A stretch of DNA of 64,000 nt from DASQDN01 sp963825845 (GTDB taxonomy: Bacteria; Acidobacteriota; Terriglobia; Bryobacterales; Bryobacteraceae): positions 62,001-126,000 of the forward strand of contig CAWGVL010000027.1 in NCBI GenBank assembly GCA_963825845.1, written 5' to 3'. Made by a program: the position numbers and the translations under genes. The notes beneath the pieces are model-generated. The model was given only the letters and a program-made list of their open reading frames with translations. It made no database searches and was not told the DNA's origin. Positions 32,685 through 40,652 of the stretch are shown here, piece by piece (position 1 is the first letter of the stretch; each line of letters begins with the position of its first letter).

Positions 32685-33252
32685 CCTTTCAGACACAGAC
32701 ATTAAGCGGTATATCCAGCAAGGCAAGATCCGGATCAGCCCGCAACTGCCTTCCGATCAATTTGGCAGTTGCTCAGTGGATTTCCGTTTGGGATCTGAGT
32801 TCAATGTCTTCGAGCATAGCCGTTTTCCTTATATCGACTTGAAATCGAAGGCCGCGCTCGAAGGCATCATGCGGTCCGTGAATGTCGAACCAGGAGAACC
32901 GTTCATCCTTCAGCCCAGGGAGTTCGTGCTGGCGATCACACAAGAGACGCTGGAACTGGATGCGGACGTTCTCGGCCGTCTGGAGGGGCGATCAAGCTTG
33001 GGGCGTATCGGGATCATCGTGCATGGAACCGCCGGTCTCTTTGACCCGGGTTGGAGCGGAAAGGCCACTCTCGAACTGAGCAATCTGGGCCGCATGCCCG
33101 TCGCTTTGTACCCCGGGATGCGGATCTGTTCGTTCACCTTCGAGCAGTTGTCAAGTCCGTCGGCCGTGCCCTACCGAACGAAGCCAAATAACAAGTACGC
33201 GGGTCAGACGCAACCGCTCGCTAGCCGGCTGGATCGGGAAGTCAAAGATTAG
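32680..33252 (+). CDS. dcd: dCTP deaminase
   Basis: Intact 190 aa. Family blocks: MVLSDTDIKRYI, CSVDFRLG, RLEGRSSLGRIGI (substrate-binding Arg/Ser and the catalytic region), DPGWSGKATLELSNLG with the catalytic Glu, and YPGMRICSF. It deaminates dCTP to dUTP; I cannot separate the dUMP-forming (bifunctional) type by eye, but a separate dut next door argues for the simple one. End overlaps the dut end by 4 nt, convergent. With dut and thyX it feeds dTTP synthesis. Confidence 0.92.
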   Translation: MVLSDTDIKRYIQQGKIRISPQLPSDQFGSCSVDFRLGSEFNVFEHSRFPYIDLKSKAALEGIMRSVNVEPGEPFILQPREFVLAITQETLELDADVLGRLEGRSSLGRIGIIVHGTAGLFDPGWSGKATLELSNLGRMPVALYPGMRICSFTFEQLSSPSAVPYRTKPNNKYAGQTQPLASRLDREVKD

Positions 33253-33680
33253 CGGCCGGACGAACCGAATCCTCCCGCGCCGCGTGTCGAGCTACCTAGC
33301 TCATCCTCGGACCATTCCACTGCCTCGTACTTCACGATAACCATCTGCGCAATCCGGTCCCCGGCGTGTACTTCGTACGATTGACGACCCAGGTTCAGCA
33401 ATATAACCTTGATCTCACCCCTATAGCCCGGATCGATCGTCGCGGGCGCGTTCGGGAGCGTGATGGCGTGCTTCAGGGCGAGGCCGCTACGCGGCCGTAA
33501 CTGCGCCTCGTAACCACTCGGAACCTCGATCGCGAGACCTGTTGGAATCGCCTGCGGAATTCCCGGTTCGAGTACTGCTCCGGAAGTCGCGCGCAGATCC
33601 ATTCCGGCGTCTTCTTCCGGCCCATGCGCATACTCGGGGAGGTGTGCTTCGGGTCGAAGCTTGCTTATTTTGATTCGCAA
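33249..33680 (-). CDS. dut: dUTP diphosphatase
   Basis: Intact 143 aa from TTG 33680, with the five dUTPase motifs: EDAGMDLRA, RPRSGLALKHAITLPNAPA, IDPGYRGEIKVILLN, GDRIAQMVIVKYE and the flexible C-terminal STRGAGGFGSSGR. It converts dUTP to dUMP, the substrate of ThyX. The start is not ATG; an ATG 9 nt upstream is out of frame, so either TTG is used or one base is missing. thyX starts 40 nt away on the other strand, so the two share a promoter region. Confidence 0.92.
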   Translation of the reverse strand: MRIKISKLRPEAHLPEYAHGPEEDAGMDLRATSGAVLEPGIPQAIPTGLAIEVPSGYEAQLRPRSGLALKHAITLPNAPATIDPGYRGEIKVILLNLGRQSYEVHAGDRIAQMVIVKYEAVEWSEDELGSSTRGAGGFGSSGR

Positions 33681-33719
33681 GCTTTCATGATAGCGTCACG
33701 CGATAATGTTGGTTCCCCT

Positions 33720-35144
33720 ATGAGCCGTGTCCTTACGCTCGCCCCGATGCCTCCCGAGAAGCTAGCCTATGCCTTGGCGCGGTACAGCCGTTCACCCGAC
33801 TCTATTCGCGATTCGATCGATTGGGTTCGTTCTCACGATTCCGGCAAGTTCCTCGAGAGCTTCTACTTCCAGTATGGGCACGCATCGATAGCCGACCTGG
33901 GTCACTTGGCGATCTGCTTTGAAGGCGTGTCTGAACTCGCTGCCACCGAAATCGAAGATGAGCAGTTGTGGGATGGGCAGGCCCGGTCATCGCGCTATCA
34001 GGACTTCTCTAAAAGCGGCTACATCATCCCGAATGAGTTGAACGAGACCGAGAAAGACATCTACACCCAGTGCGCAACGGCTCTTTTAAGTACGTATGCC
34101 AGCCTGAACGAGAAGATGCGCGCGTGGTATGAGGAAAACTTACCGCGGCCGGACGATATGAAGCCCGAGGCATACAGGAGAAATATCGCCGCAAGAGCTT
34201 ATGACGTGGCGCGGTATTGCCTGTTCTTCGGAATACCCACTGGAGTGGGTCAGGTTGTAAGTATTCGTACGCTAGAGAAGCAGGTTCGGCGCTTAAAAGC
34301 TTCCGTGTATGAAGAACTGCGCAGTTTGGGTGACGAGATCGCCACAAGCTGTGCGAAGCCGCCGGCGTGCGGATGGACCGCTACCGATTCAGACGAACCC
34401 GTCTCGCCTACACTGACCCGATTTGTGGACGCAGACGAACACCCGATGAAGGCGAAAGAAACTTTGCGCGAGTGGGCGACGCAAAACTTACAGTCGTCCG
34501 GACAAGCCCAGCCGACAGATGATGTCGACTTGTGCCGGCCCGCAGACTCCCTCTCTGACGCGGTTGCCTGCCTCTTATATGAGGTCACGGACAGACCGTA
34601 TCGGCAACTGTACGAAACTGTTTCGGATTGGAGCGCAGCGCGCCGCATGGAAGTCGTTGATGTTGCGATGGCTTCTCGAACTCGACGCGATGAGATGCTG
34701 CGCGCGTTCCGTGGTGGACCGTACGTATACGACATCTTGATGGACATAGGGGCTTACCGGGATCTGCATCGTCACAGGAGGTGCGTTCAACTTCGGCAGG
34801 AATACACTGCACAATTTGGCTACTCCGTCCCCGAGCCTGCGCTCAGCGCCGGGTGCGGGGATGAGTACAAGGCAGCGATGGACAAAGTGTTCGCGCTCGC
34901 CGCGCAACTGCCGCACCCTGCTGTGCATTATGCGCTTCCATTTGCAACTAAGGCTCGATTTTTATTTAAGATGGACTTCGCCGAGGCAGAGTACATCTGC
35001 CGCTTGCGTTCTGGGGTGAAGGGTCACTTCAGCTACCGGACCGTCGCGTGGCAGATGAAATGTGCCATGGAACGGCTCGAACCCGAGCTTGCCAAGGCTA
35101 TGTCTGCGACTCCTCCATGGGTAGAAGATCCCCTGAAGCGGTAA
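33720..35144 (+). CDS. thyX: Double-domain flavin-dependent thymidylate synthase
   Basis: 474 aa from ATG 33720; an ATG at 33687 is also in frame but runs toward dut. Two ThyX units in tandem: the first with YGHASIADLGHLAICFEGVS and SSRYQDFSKSGY, the second with DIGAYRDLHRHRRCVQLRQE. The usual motif RHRxxSxxxxSxRY is split: the first unit lacks the RHR part but keeps SSRYQDF, and the second keeps RHRR but not the SxRY end. ThyX is normally about 220-250 aa and acts as a tetramer, so a fusion could make a pseudo-dimer with one composite active site. It makes dTMP from dUMP using FADH2, in step with dcd and dut. No thyA is in the window. Confidence 0.85.
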   Translation: MSRVLTLAPMPPEKLAYALARYSRSPDSIRDSIDWVRSHDSGKFLESFYFQYGHASIADLGHLAICFEGVSELAATEIEDEQLWDGQARSSRYQDFSKSGYIIPNELNETEKDIYTQCATALLSTYASLNEKMRAWYEENLPRPDDMKPEAYRRNIAARAYDVARYCLFFGIPTGVGQVVSIRTLEKQVRRLKASVYEELRSLGDEIATSCAKPPACGWTATDSDEPVSPTLTRFVDADEHPMKAKETLREWATQNLQSSGQAQPTDDVDLCRPADSLSDAVACLLYEVTDRPYRQLYETVSDWSAARRMEVVDVAMASRTRRDEMLRAFRGGPYVYDILMDIGAYRDLHRHRRCVQLRQEYTAQFGYSVPEPALSAGCGDEYKAAMDKVFALAAQLPHPAVHYALPFATKARFLFKMDFAEAEYICRLRSGVKGHFSYRTVAWQMKCAMERLEPELAKAMSATPPWVEDPLKR

Positions 35145-35319
35145 TTTCTTACCACGTCTATTTCTCCTGGTGCAGGTAAACGTATACAGAGAAAGCAGTT
35201 TTCTCTTTGGTATGCGACATGCTCTTTTTTTGGCGGGGTTGAGAGCATTTGACTCGGCCCATAAAAAAAGCTGCCGCCACACTGATGGCGACAACTGAGA
35301 TTAGTGGAGGAGAAGACTC

Positions 35320-36078
35320 ATGAGTTTGAAAGCGTTTGCCGCTACTTTAGGTCTGGCCAGCTTGGTTCTGACGCCGGCAGCCATGGCCGATCAGTGGAAT
35401 AAAAAGACATACATCACCATCAACGAATCCATCCAGGTTCCCGGAAAGGTTTTGGCTCCGGGCAAGTATGTGATGAAGCTGGCGGACTCCCAGTCGAACC
35501 GTCATATCGTTCAGATCTACAACGAGCGTGAGGATCAGCTTCAGACTACCGTTTTGGCGATTCCAAACTACCGCCTGCAACCAACGGGAAAGACCGAGTT
35601 CCAATGGTGGGAAACTCCGGCCGGACAGCCTAAGGCTATCCGCGCATGGTTCTATCCGGGTGACAACTTTGGTCAGGAGTTCGCGTATCCCAAGAGCGAG
35701 GCTGTAGCGATCGCTAAAACCACCACCGACAACGTCCCCACCACTTACGCCGAGAACGAAGCAGACCTTGCCACTGCTCGCGTAGGAACAGTGGACCGCG
35801 CCGGCACGGAGATGGAACTCGATCGACAGACCTACAGTCGAGCTGACGGAGCCCAGACCAACCAGACGGCGCCTGCGCCTCAAACTGAGGTCGCTCAGGC
35901 CCCTGCAACACCGCAACCGAGGACTGAGATAGCGCAGAATCGTGCAACCCCGCAGACTGCGCCTGCCGACGAGGGTCGTAGCCTTCCTCGTACAGCAAGC
36001 CCCATTCCGTTGGCCAGCTTGGCCGGCCTATTAGCGCTCGGAGCGAGTGTAGCCGTCCGTGCGCTGAACCGCGTCTAA
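35320..36078 (+). CDS. Secreted protein with LPRTA sorting-signal-like C terminus
   Basis: Intact 252 aa, with GGAGGAGAA 8 nt before the ATG. Signal peptide at residues 1-23 (LGLASLVLTPAAMA). The middle (residues 24-125) is a beta-rich domain (QWNKKTYITINESIQVPGKV) that I do not recognise; residues 130-220 are Gln/Pro/Thr-rich, low complexity. The C terminus is LPRTASPIPLASLAGLLALG, then AVRALNR: an LPxTA pentapeptide, hydrophobic stretch and positive end, the order of a sortase signal. A sortase gene is 1.1 kb downstream in the same direction, so this is its most likely substrate. A terminator-like hairpin follows. Confidence 0.7.
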   Translation: MSLKAFAATLGLASLVLTPAAMADQWNKKTYITINESIQVPGKVLAPGKYVMKLADSQSNRHIVQIYNEREDQLQTTVLAIPNYRLQPTGKTEFQWWETPAGQPKAIRAWFYPGDNFGQEFAYPKSEAVAIAKTTTDNVPTTYAENEADLATARVGTVDRAGTEMELDRQTYSRADGAQTNQTAPAPQTEVAQAPATPQPRTEIAQNRATPQTAPADEGRSLPRTASPIPLASLAGLLALGASVAVRALNRV

Positions 36079-36099
36079 CGTTAAGTTGAATCTCGAGAT

Positions 36100-36137
36100 A
36101 CGCCTGGCGGCTTCGATTGATCTCGCCAGGCGTTTCT
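36100..36137 (+). terminator. Terminator-like hairpin after the LPRTA protein
   Basis: Perfect 10-bp stem ACGCCTGGCG / CGCCAGGCGT with a 14-nt loop, followed by TTCTCC. The T run is short, so termination may be partial, letting some transcripts enter the VWFA and sortase genes. Confidence 0.7.
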
Positions 36138-36159
36138 CCATGTGTGGAGGAGGTGACCC

Positions 36160-37203
36160 ATGAATACAGCTCGCCTTGTGGTTACCCTATTACTCATCTC
36201 AGCCATTTTCAGTGCGATTGCGCAAGATCCGGTCGTAGGAGCAACATCGGATGCTGCGCCTGACCAGCAGTCCGCTGAACCCACGGGGCCGCCGGTCACC
36301 ACTATCAAGGTTCCTCCTCCACCCCTCGATCCCGGCGCCTATCGAGTTTCGAGTAACGTCGAACTGGTCTTACTGGATGTGAGCGTGAAGAACTCGGATG
36401 GGGGTTTTGTTTCCGGGCTGGACAAGGCCGACTTCAAGGTGTTTGAAAATAAAGTCGAGCAGACTATCACGAGTTTTAATGCGCAAGACGTACCCGTCAC
36501 AGTCGGTTTGGTAGTGGACAACAGCGGGAGTGTTCGCCCGAAGAAACCCGAAATCATAACCGCTGCCCTTACTTTTGTTACGAATTCTAATCCTCACGAT
36601 GAAATCTTCATCGTCAACTTCAACGATCGCGTGATGATGGGACTGCCTGAGCACATGCCTTTCAGCGCCGATCGCAACATTCTGCGGCAAGCTCTGTTAA
36701 GAAATCCAGCTCAGGGACGCACTGCTCTCTACGATGGACTCATCGCAGCGCTTGAGCATCTCAGGAAGGGCCGGCTGAGTAAGAAGACATTGGTACTGAT
36801 CAGCGACGGCGGCGACAATATGTCCGAGATATCTCATGACGAACTAATGCGAAAGGCTGAAGAATCGCTGGCGACGATTTACACGGTCGGAATCTACGAC
36901 GATAACGACAAAGATAAGAATCCCGGATTTCTGAAGGATCTGGCGCGCATCACGGGCGGAGAGGCCTTCATCCCACGAAACCCCAGTCACCTGGTGGGCG
37001 TTTGCGAGAAGATCGCGAAAGACATCCGGAACCGATACACCATCGGATATGTGCCCTCGAATCGCGAGTTTGATGGCAAGCCGAGAAAGCTGAAAGTGAC
37101 TGCCGTTTCGCCGGAGGGAAAGAAGTACGAAGTACGCACGAGAACTCACTACATAGCCACACCAGAGATCACAAGTTCCAGGGCTCGGGAAGGTCAAAAG
37201 TGA
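36160..37203 (+). CDS. Exported VWFA-related (von Willebrand A) domain protein
   Basis: Intact 347 aa. GGAGG precedes the ATG. Signal peptide in TLLLISAIFSAIA. A Pro-rich linker, a short domain typical of the Acidobacteriota VWFA-related family (NVELVLLDVSVKNSDGGFVS, then DFKVFENKVEQTITSF), then the A domain with a MIDAS DNSGS (VGLVVDNSGSVRPKK) at about residue 118, and LVLISDGGDN. This family is numerous in Acidobacteriota but of unknown function; it likely binds proteins at the cell surface. No sorting signal. The stop overlaps the sortase GTG start (GTGA), so the two are translationally coupled. Confidence 0.88.
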   Translation: MNTARLVVTLLLISAIFSAIAQDPVVGATSDAAPDQQSAEPTGPPVTTIKVPPPPLDPGAYRVSSNVELVLLDVSVKNSDGGFVSGLDKADFKVFENKVEQTITSFNAQDVPVTVGLVVDNSGSVRPKKPEIITAALTFVTNSNPHDEIFIVNFNDRVMMGLPEHMPFSADRNILRQALLRNPAQGRTALYDGLIAALEHLRKGRLSKKTLVLISDGGDNMSEISHDELMRKAEESLATIYTVGIYDDNDKDKNPGFLKDLARITGGEAFIPRNPSHLVGVCEKIAKDIRNRYTIGYVPSNREFDGKPRKLKVTAVSPEGKKYEVRTRTHYIATPEITSSRAREGQK

Positions 37204-37983
37204 CGACTCTGTTCCGAAACTCAGGTCACAAGCGCCGTCGTCTGATCATTGTCGAGTCGCTATTTCTTATCGTTGGCTTCGTATGCCTCGGCTGGGCCGG
37301 ATACATGACGGCTCAGCGGTTACTATTCAGCAGCTGGCAGGACTATAAATTCGAGCAGGCCCTGCAAGGGCAAGATACTTCGCTCGTCGGCTATGTGAAG
37401 TACCTTTCGGAGGGCAGCATCAAGCACGGCGAAGATGAGCAGCCGGCCATCGAGCCGCCACCGCCGGCGCAGCCCGCAACCCCCGCCCAAGTCGGCGAAG
37501 AGCCGGAAATTGCCGCGGGACGAATTCATCGGTCGGATTGAGATTCCCCGTGTCAAGGTGTCCGCAATCGTGAAAGAAGGTGTAGACACCAAGACGCTGA
37601 GCCGCGCGGTCGGCCATGTCCCCTATACGGCATTACCAGGCGAGGTGGGCAACGTCGGCGTCGCCGCGCACCGCGACACGTTCTTTCGTGGATTAAGGAA
37701 TATCCGCGAAGGCGATACGGTTCGTGTGGTCACCGTAGATGGGGTTTACGTCTATCAAGTCGCAGACCTGAAGATTGTTTGGCCGAAGAATGTCGAAGTT
37801 CTCGATCCGACTCCGGACGAGCGCCTCACGCTGGTGACGTGTTATCCGTTCAACTACATCGGTTCCGCGCCGAAGCGCTTTATCGTGCAGGCGAAGCGGG
37901 TCGGGTTTGAGGAGTTGGAGGCGCGGGCGAAAAGCCGTATCGAGTCAGAAGCCGCTGGCCATCGGCCGAAAGCAGGAAGTTGA
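37200..37983 (+). CDS. Class D-like sortase (one frameshift)
   Basis: About 260 aa. N terminus (first frame) has one membrane helix (IIVESLFLIVGFVCLGWAG) and a Pro-rich stalk. The frame changes near 37500-37530 and the catalytic domain follows: FIGRIEIPRVKVSAIV, catalytic His in GVAAHRDTFFRGL, catalytic Cys in LTLVTCYPFNYIGSAPKR and Arg in KRFIV. The TCYPFxYIGxAPxRFIV block is of the class D type. It cleaves an LPxTx signal after Thr and links the protein to an amine; in Gram-negatives the acceptor is uncertain. Substrate is probably the LPRTA protein upstream. Its end overlaps the end of modA on the other strand by about 100 nt. Confidence 0.85.
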
Positions 37984-38659
37984 GGAATTGACGCGCAGCT
38001 CGGGGATTTCCGCTTTGCCTCGGAATAGCCCCGCTCTGGACAATCGGTTGGTGCCATTCGGCCGGAATAAGGTGCGCCCCCTTGTCCTTGATTAGAGACC
38101 ACGCAATTATTGCGGCATCGGCGTTTTCAGTTTCCGCGAATCGCAGCGCTTGCCGAACGTTCTCTCCAAAAACGACCCTTTTTTGAAGATCCTGCCACAG
38201 GCCCTCATGCTCGAGCGCCTGCTTGGCAGCAAGGCCGTAGGGTGCATGTTGTGGGTTAGCGATCGCAAGCGTCCGAACGGAGCGTAAGTCCCTCCATTGT
38301 AGAGACTTGCGAGAATACAAACCAATCCTGCCGGTCGCGTAGACGACCTTCGAGTCAATTGCAACGGCTTTGTTTTCCACGAGCCTGTCCACGAATCGCT
38401 CGTTCGCTGCCAGAAATACGTCGTAGTCTGCCCCTCGGGCAATTTGTTCAGCGAGCATCCCGCTCGAACCGAAAGTGAAACGTATCGCACAGGGCGGAAT
38501 CGATGAGGCAAGAGCCTGCTCCAAAGGTAATAGATCCGAGGCAGCTGCTACGATCAAGCTGCATCCGAAGCACACACTCAGGCATCCTTGACAAAGGAAG
38601 ACTAAGATTCCATAATAAAACTGGGCTGAAACAAGTAAGCAGGAGGATTTCCGGAGCAT
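37880..38659 (-). CDS. modA: Molybdate-binding periplasmic protein (ABC transporter)
   Basis: About 259 aa from ATG 38659, which gives a basic n-region and hydrophobic signal (LRKSSCLLVSAQFYYGILVF). The mature N terminus LIVAAASDLLPLEQALA and the blocks FTFGSSGMLAEQIARGADYD and LSADGQRLLTRYGFSPA match ModA. It binds molybdate or tungstate for a ModBC transporter, which is not in the window. The start codon overlaps that of dnaK head to head (CATG at 38657-38660), and the dnaK promoter would lie inside the signal-peptide codons, so a start further downstream is possible. C-terminal tail is Pro-rich. Confidence 0.8.
   Translation of the reverse strand: MLRKSSCLLVSAQFYYGILVFLCQGCLSVCFGCSLIVAAASDLLPLEQALASSIPPCAIRFTFGSSGMLAEQIARGADYDVFLAANERFVDRLVENKAVAIDSKVVYATGRIGLYSRKSLQWRDLRSVRTLAIANPQHAPYGLAAKQALEHEGLWQDLQKRVVFGENVRQALRFAETENADAAIIAWSLIKDKGAHLIPAEWHQPIVQSGAIPRQSGNPRAARQFLNFLLSADGQRLLTRYGFSPAPPTPQTRPASPAR
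38587..38616 (+). promoter_or_regulatory. dnaK promoter with HspR/HAIR-like operator
   Basis: -35 TTGACA at 38588-38593, 17-nt spacer, -10 CATAAT at 38611-38616; the dnaK ATG is 41 nt further on, with AGGAGG at 38641-38646. CTTGACA (38587-38593), seven bases, then ACTAAG (38601-38606) resembles the HspR target CTTGAGT-N7-ACTCAAG with one base missing in the right arm. hspR is the third gene downstream, so autoregulation is expected. Confidence 0.6.
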
Positions 38660-40574
38660 GGCAAAAATCATAGGTATCGACTTGGGAACAACGAACTCGG
38701 TAGTAGCTGTCATGGAAGGCGGCTCGCCGGTCGTGATTCCCAATCAGGAAGGCGGCCGTACTACCCCGTCGGTCGTCGCGACGACAAAGTCCGGAGAGCG
38801 TTTGGTCGGCCAAGTCGCGAAGCGCCAGGCCGTAACAAACCCCGAGAATACCATTTACTCCATCAAGCGGTTTATGGGTCGCCGATTCGAAGAAATCAGC
38901 GACGAAATGACACTGGTACCGTACAAGGTCGCTCGAGGTGAGAACAGCGATGCGCGGGTTGAGGTTCAGGGGAAGAAGTTATCCCCGCCCGAAATCTCAG
39001 CCGCTATCCTTACAAAGCTTAAAGAAGCGGCCGAAGCGTACCTGGGCGAGAAGGTAACGGCAGCCGTCATCACGGTTCCTGCGTATTTCAACGACGCGCA
39101 GCGCCAGGCGACCAAAGACGCCGGCCAAATCGCCGGTCTCGAGGTAAAGCGCATCATCAACGAGCCCACGGCGGCCGCTCTGGCCTACGGGCTCGACAAG
39201 AAGAAAGACGAAACGATCGCCGTGTTCGACTTCGGTGGTGGCACCTTCGACATTTCCATCCTCGAGGTGGGCGATGGTGTCGTCGAGGTCAAATCGACAA
39301 ACGGCGATACCCACCTCGGCGGTGATAACATCGACCAGCGGTTGATCGATTGGATCATCGGCGAGTTCCGTAAAGAAAACAGCATCGATCTATCGAAAGA
39401 TCAAATGGCATTGCAGCGGCTGAAAGAAGCGGCTGAGAAGGCGAAGATCGAGCTGTCAACCGTTCTCGAGACCGAGATCAACCTGCCGTTCATCACGGCA
39501 GATGCTACAGGTCCAAAGCACCTGGTGATGCGGCTAACCCGGGCGCGTTTCCAGGACATGGTTGATGACATCCTGCAGCGAGTGGTGGCGCCCTGTAAGC
39601 AGGCGCTGTCTGATGCGGGAGTCACTCCACAGCAGATCGACGAAGTTGTCCTCGTCGGTGGATCCACCCGTATCCCGAAGGTTCAGGAACTCGTCCGAAA
39701 CCTCTTTGGGAAAGAGCCGAACAAGAGTGTTAACCCCGACGAAGTCGTAGCCATCGGCGCGGCGGTTCAGGGTGGCGTGCTTGGCGGCGAAGTCAAGGAT
39801 GTCCTGCTTCTCGACGTCACTCCGTTATCGCTCGGGATCGAGACACTGGGGGGTGTGTTCACCAAACTGATTGAGCGTAATACCACGATTCCGACGCGGA
39901 AGAGTGAGACGTTCTCGACAGCGGCGGACAGCCAGACCTCGGTGGAGATCAAGGTATACCAGGGCGAGCGCGCAATGGCATCCCACAATCGGCTGCTAGG
40001 CGTGTTCCAACTTGGGAACATCCCGCCCGCTCCGCGAGGAGTACCGCAAATCGAAGTCACGTTTGACATCGACGCCAACGGCATTCTCAATGTGACGGCC
40101 AAAGACAAGGCCACCAACAACGAACAGAAGATCACCATCACGTCGTCTTCGGGCTTGTCGAAAGATGAAGTAGAGAAGATGGCGAAGGATGCCGAAGTGA
40201 ACGCCGCAGACGATCGTCGACGCGCAGAGGAAATCACCGAACGCAACCTTGCCGACCAGATGGTCTACAGCACCGAGAAGATGCTGAAAGAACATCGGTC
40301 CAAGGTCAGCGAGGCGGATGCCAAGGCTGTCGATGACGCTCTCGAAGAGACCAGGAAAGCGGTCCAGTCCGGGAACCTGGACGAGATTCGTGCCGCCAAG
40401 GACAAGCTGACCCAGGCGAGTCACAAGCTTGCGGAAGCCATGTATCGTTCCTCGGCGGGTCCGCAGGGTGGGCCGACAGGCGCTCCGGGCGATGGCGCAA
40501 CAGGTACCGGTACGGAGCAGCCGAAGGACAACGTGGTTGACGCCGAATTCGTCGACGTCGACGACAAGAAGTAA
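38658..40574 (+). CDS. dnaK: Hsp70 chaperone DnaK
   Basis: Intact 638 aa. ATPase domain: GIDLGTTNSVVAVMEGG, VFDFGGGTFDISIL, VLVGGSTRIPKVQ; peptide-binding domain: VTPLSLGIETLGGVFTKLI and IDANGILNVTAKDKAT; helical lid, then a flexible Gly/Pro-rich tail ending VVDAEFVDVDDKK, the usual acidic end. AGGAGG is 12 nt before the ATG. Starts the operon with dnaJ and hspR; grpE is absent here. One of the cleanest genes in the window. Confidence 0.98.
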   Translation: MAKIIGIDLGTTNSVVAVMEGGSPVVIPNQEGGRTTPSVVATTKSGERLVGQVAKRQAVTNPENTIYSIKRFMGRRFEEISDEMTLVPYKVARGENSDARVEVQGKKLSPPEISAAILTKLKEAAEAYLGEKVTAAVITVPAYFNDAQRQATKDAGQIAGLEVKRIINEPTAAALAYGLDKKKDETIAVFDFGGGTFDISILEVGDGVVEVKSTNGDTHLGGDNIDQRLIDWIIGEFRKENSIDLSKDQMALQRLKEAAEKAKIELSTVLETEINLPFITADATGPKHLVMRLTRARFQDMVDDILQRVVAPCKQALSDAGVTPQQIDEVVLVGGSTRIPKVQELVRNLFGKEPNKSVNPDEVVAIGAAVQGGVLGGEVKDVLLLDVTPLSLGIETLGGVFTKLIERNTTIPTRKSETFSTAADSQTSVEIKVYQGERAMASHNRLLGVFQLGNIPPAPRGVPQIEVTFDIDANGILNVTAKDKATNNEQKITITSSSGLSKDEVEKMAKDAEVNAADDRRRAEEITERNLADQMVYSTEKMLKEHRSKVSEADAKAVDDALEETRKAVQSGNLDEIRAAKDKLTQASHKLAEAMYRSSAGPQGGPTGAPGDGATGTGTEQPKDNVVDAEFVDVDDKK

Positions 40575-40652
40575 GCAGTTAAAGAGCATGACTCACCGGG
40601 CTGACGCGAGTCCGCTCGGTGAGTCGAAGTGTGTGAATCGAAGGTTTGCGTT

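Noticed and set aside
33624..33719. Extension of thyX to 33624
   Set aside because: It overlaps the dut start on the other strand, and ThyX homology begins after 33720.
35188..35208. AGAGAAA/TTTCTCT hairpin downstream of thyX as a terminator
   Set aside because: The stem is A/T-rich and only two T residues follow; too weak to annotate.
35265..35290. TGCCGCCA/TGGCGACA hairpin before the LPRTA gene
   Set aside because: One mismatch, a short stem and no T run; could be chance.
38660..38743. Extension of modA to 38743
   Set aside because: It overlaps the first codons of dnaK, and the signal peptide starts after the ATG at 38659.
39767..40589. Open frames (159 and 197 aa) on the minus strand inside dnaK
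   Set aside because: They mirror the codon pattern of dnaK, a secure intact gene.
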